Positions 41,657 through 42,388 of a stretch of 42,388 nt of DNA are shown piece after piece (positions within the stretch are counted from its first letter, which is position 1; every line of letters begins with the position of its first letter). The notes below the pieces were generated by a model. That model ran no database searches, was not told where the DNA came from, and saw nothing but the letters and a program-made list of their open reading frames with translations. The DNA is from Ignavibacteria bacterium UBA2373 (lineage in GTDB: Bacteria > Bacteroidota > Ignavibacteria > Kapaibacteriales > UBA961). The position numbers and the translations under genes are program-made. The stretch covers positions 1-42,388 of the forward strand of contig DDTD01000061.1 of NCBI GenBank assembly GCA_002344005.1, in the 5' to 3' direction.

Positions 41657-41788
41657 GCATAACGTTTTGCAGATTTGCGATGGGCGGGATTTTCAGCATA
41701 AATGTTCATTCAAAGAACTAAACTTTCTTTAACCACAACTGTGTCTGCGGAGCATGAAACCCCGCCTATTGCAAATGTGCTGTTATGT
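41657..41788 (-). repeat. attC-like site (132 bp)
   Basis: 5' core ACATAAC (41788-41782), arms AGCACATTTGCAATAGGCGGGG and CCCGCCCATCGCAAATCTGC, 3' core GTTATGC (41663-41657). Clear, symmetric site between the terminal lipoprotein cassette and the TetA-like cassette. Confidence 0.8.
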
Positions 41789-41795
41789 GTAGTTG

Positions 41796-42332
41796 TTATT
41801 TTATAATTTTCTCCTCTGCCCATACAATTGTCTGCTTGTCTTTTGGTCTATTGAAAATATTTATGTCACCTAAATTTTTGTTTGTCAAGTTGAATGATTT
41901 GTCTACCGAATAGAAGTCAAATCCTAACTTAATTTTTGTTTCCATACTATTATACCTGAAATGTGCTTGAAAGTCGTGCTGTCCGTTGGGTCCAATTTTT
42001 ATTATTTTGGGATAACTGGCATTACAATTCAAAAATGGCGTCAACATAAATTTTGCTGTGTCATAGCGTAACGAATATTGTTCTCCGTCACACGTTGAAG
42101 ATAGAAAATAAACTGTGTCAGAATTGTCGTTGTAAAGCGTAGCCTTAATTTCAATTGTTTCCTTAAACGTATTTATTCGTCCTGCGGAAAAGTCGAAACG
42201 TATATTTTCTTTAGCTTTAATTTTTGTCGTTACAGAATCCGTAACATTTATTTTAGTTTTACTTGCTTGTCCATTTTGCATACAAGAAAGTCCTAACGAA
42301 AGAATTAGCAAAAATAAAAATTGCCTTATCAT
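41796..42332 (-). CDS. Small lipoprotein, cassette-borne
   Basis: 178 residues. Lipobox LGLSCMQNG (cysteine near 17), otherwise a beta-rich periplasmic domain (TFKETIEIKATLYNDNSDTV, IKIGPNGQHDFQAHFRYNSM). Family not recognised. The stop is 8 nt before an attC, and the start follows the GTTAGGT core at the right edge by about 24 nt, so it is a single-gene cassette. Confidence 0.7.
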   Translation of the reverse strand: MIRQFLFLLILSLGLSCMQNGQASKTKINVTDSVTTKIKAKENIRFDFSAGRINTFKETIEIKATLYNDNSDTVYFLSSTCDGEQYSLRYDTAKFMLTPFLNCNASYPKIIKIGPNGQHDFQAHFRYNSMETKIKLGFDFYSVDKSFNLTNKNLGDINIFNRPKDKQTIVWAEEKIIK

Positions 42333-42355
42333 TATTGGTGTCGTTTTACAATTAC

Positions 42356-42388
42356 ACCTAACGGTTTGCGGCTTGGCGTAGTGGCGGA
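42356..42388 (-). repeat. Truncated attC-like site at the right edge
   Basis: GTTAGGT (42362-42356), an exact GTTRRRY core, followed outward by CCGC-rich arm sequence cut off by the window end. The cassette array therefore continues to the right. Confidence 0.7.

Noticed and set aside
20667..42388. CRISPR array
   Set aside because: The repeats are long, imperfect palindromes with whole genes between them, not short identical repeats with uniform spacers.
1..42388. tRNA or rRNA genes
   Set aside because: No cloverleaf or rRNA-like stretch was found by eye; a covariance search could still find a tRNA.

Overview
The window looks like a chromosomal piece from a member of the Bacteroidota/Chlorobiota (FCB) group. 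The evidence is a type IX secretion C-terminal sorting domain, several SCxx-type lipoproteins, many start codons without a clear Shine-Dalgarno, and repeated promoters of the form TTTG-N20-TAnnTTTG, the Bacteroidota housekeeping pattern. Species cannot be named from sequence alone; an Ignavibacteria/Kapabacteria-like lineage is only a guess.

Layout. (1) 1-1585: core genes, a partial fructose-6-phosphate aldolase/transaldolase (minus) divergent from dapD (plus), followed by a frameshifted KilA-N remnant (1592-1904). (2) 1925-4420: a short plus-strand array of small genes separated by attC-like sites and related repeats, then three further plus-strand genes (DUF3179, DUF3817 and PD40/TolB-like proteins) without clear attC sites. 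(3) 7399-20608: a core block with an M48 peptidase, a GIY-YIG protein, ricT, holB, an amino-acid permease, truA, a GT-C-like membrane protein, a MEMO1-family protein, a CrtW-like carotenoid ketolase overlapping a thioesterase, and a TPR protein. (4) 20667 to the right edge: a long, AT-rich minus-strand array of gene cassettes separated by attC-like hairpins of about 90-200 bp. It reads as a cluster of attC sites lacking an integrase (CALIN) or the distal part of a chromosomal integron. No integrase gene is in the window, and a truncated attC at the right edge suggests the array continues.

Cargo of the right array: a 585-aa unknown protein, a methyltransferase, DUF4259, several lipoproteins and small orphans, two toxin-antitoxin modules (DUF433/DUF5615 and a HigBA-like pair), a GmrSD-like DUF262/DUF1524 protein, a VOC protein, a ligand-sensor-like beta-propeller lipoprotein, and a 4-kb non-standard block (di-heme peroxidase, SBBP/T9SS protein, divergent MarR-like regulator). 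Near the right edge three consecutive cassettes encode homologues of antimicrobial-resistance families: an EmrE/Qac-like SMR exporter, a Sul-type dihydropteroate synthase closely resembling Sul3, and a TetA-like MFS exporter. The Sul-type gene lies inside an unusual pair of 73-80 bp terminal inverted repeats that coincide with the cassette ends.

How it works together. The two arrays point toward each other across the core block and share repeat subfamilies in inverted orientation. One repeat family carries a portable Bacteroidota-type promoter, found seven times with exactly the same 20-nt spacing, usually just upstream of a gene. Cassettes in this system may therefore be expressed from promoters carried inside the recombination-site region rather than from a single distant Pc promoter. 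Short perfect palindromes, mostly built on GATGTGCCGCC-GAAT-GGCGGCACATC, are scattered at cassette junctions. All assignments come from reading motifs by eye; no database search was run.
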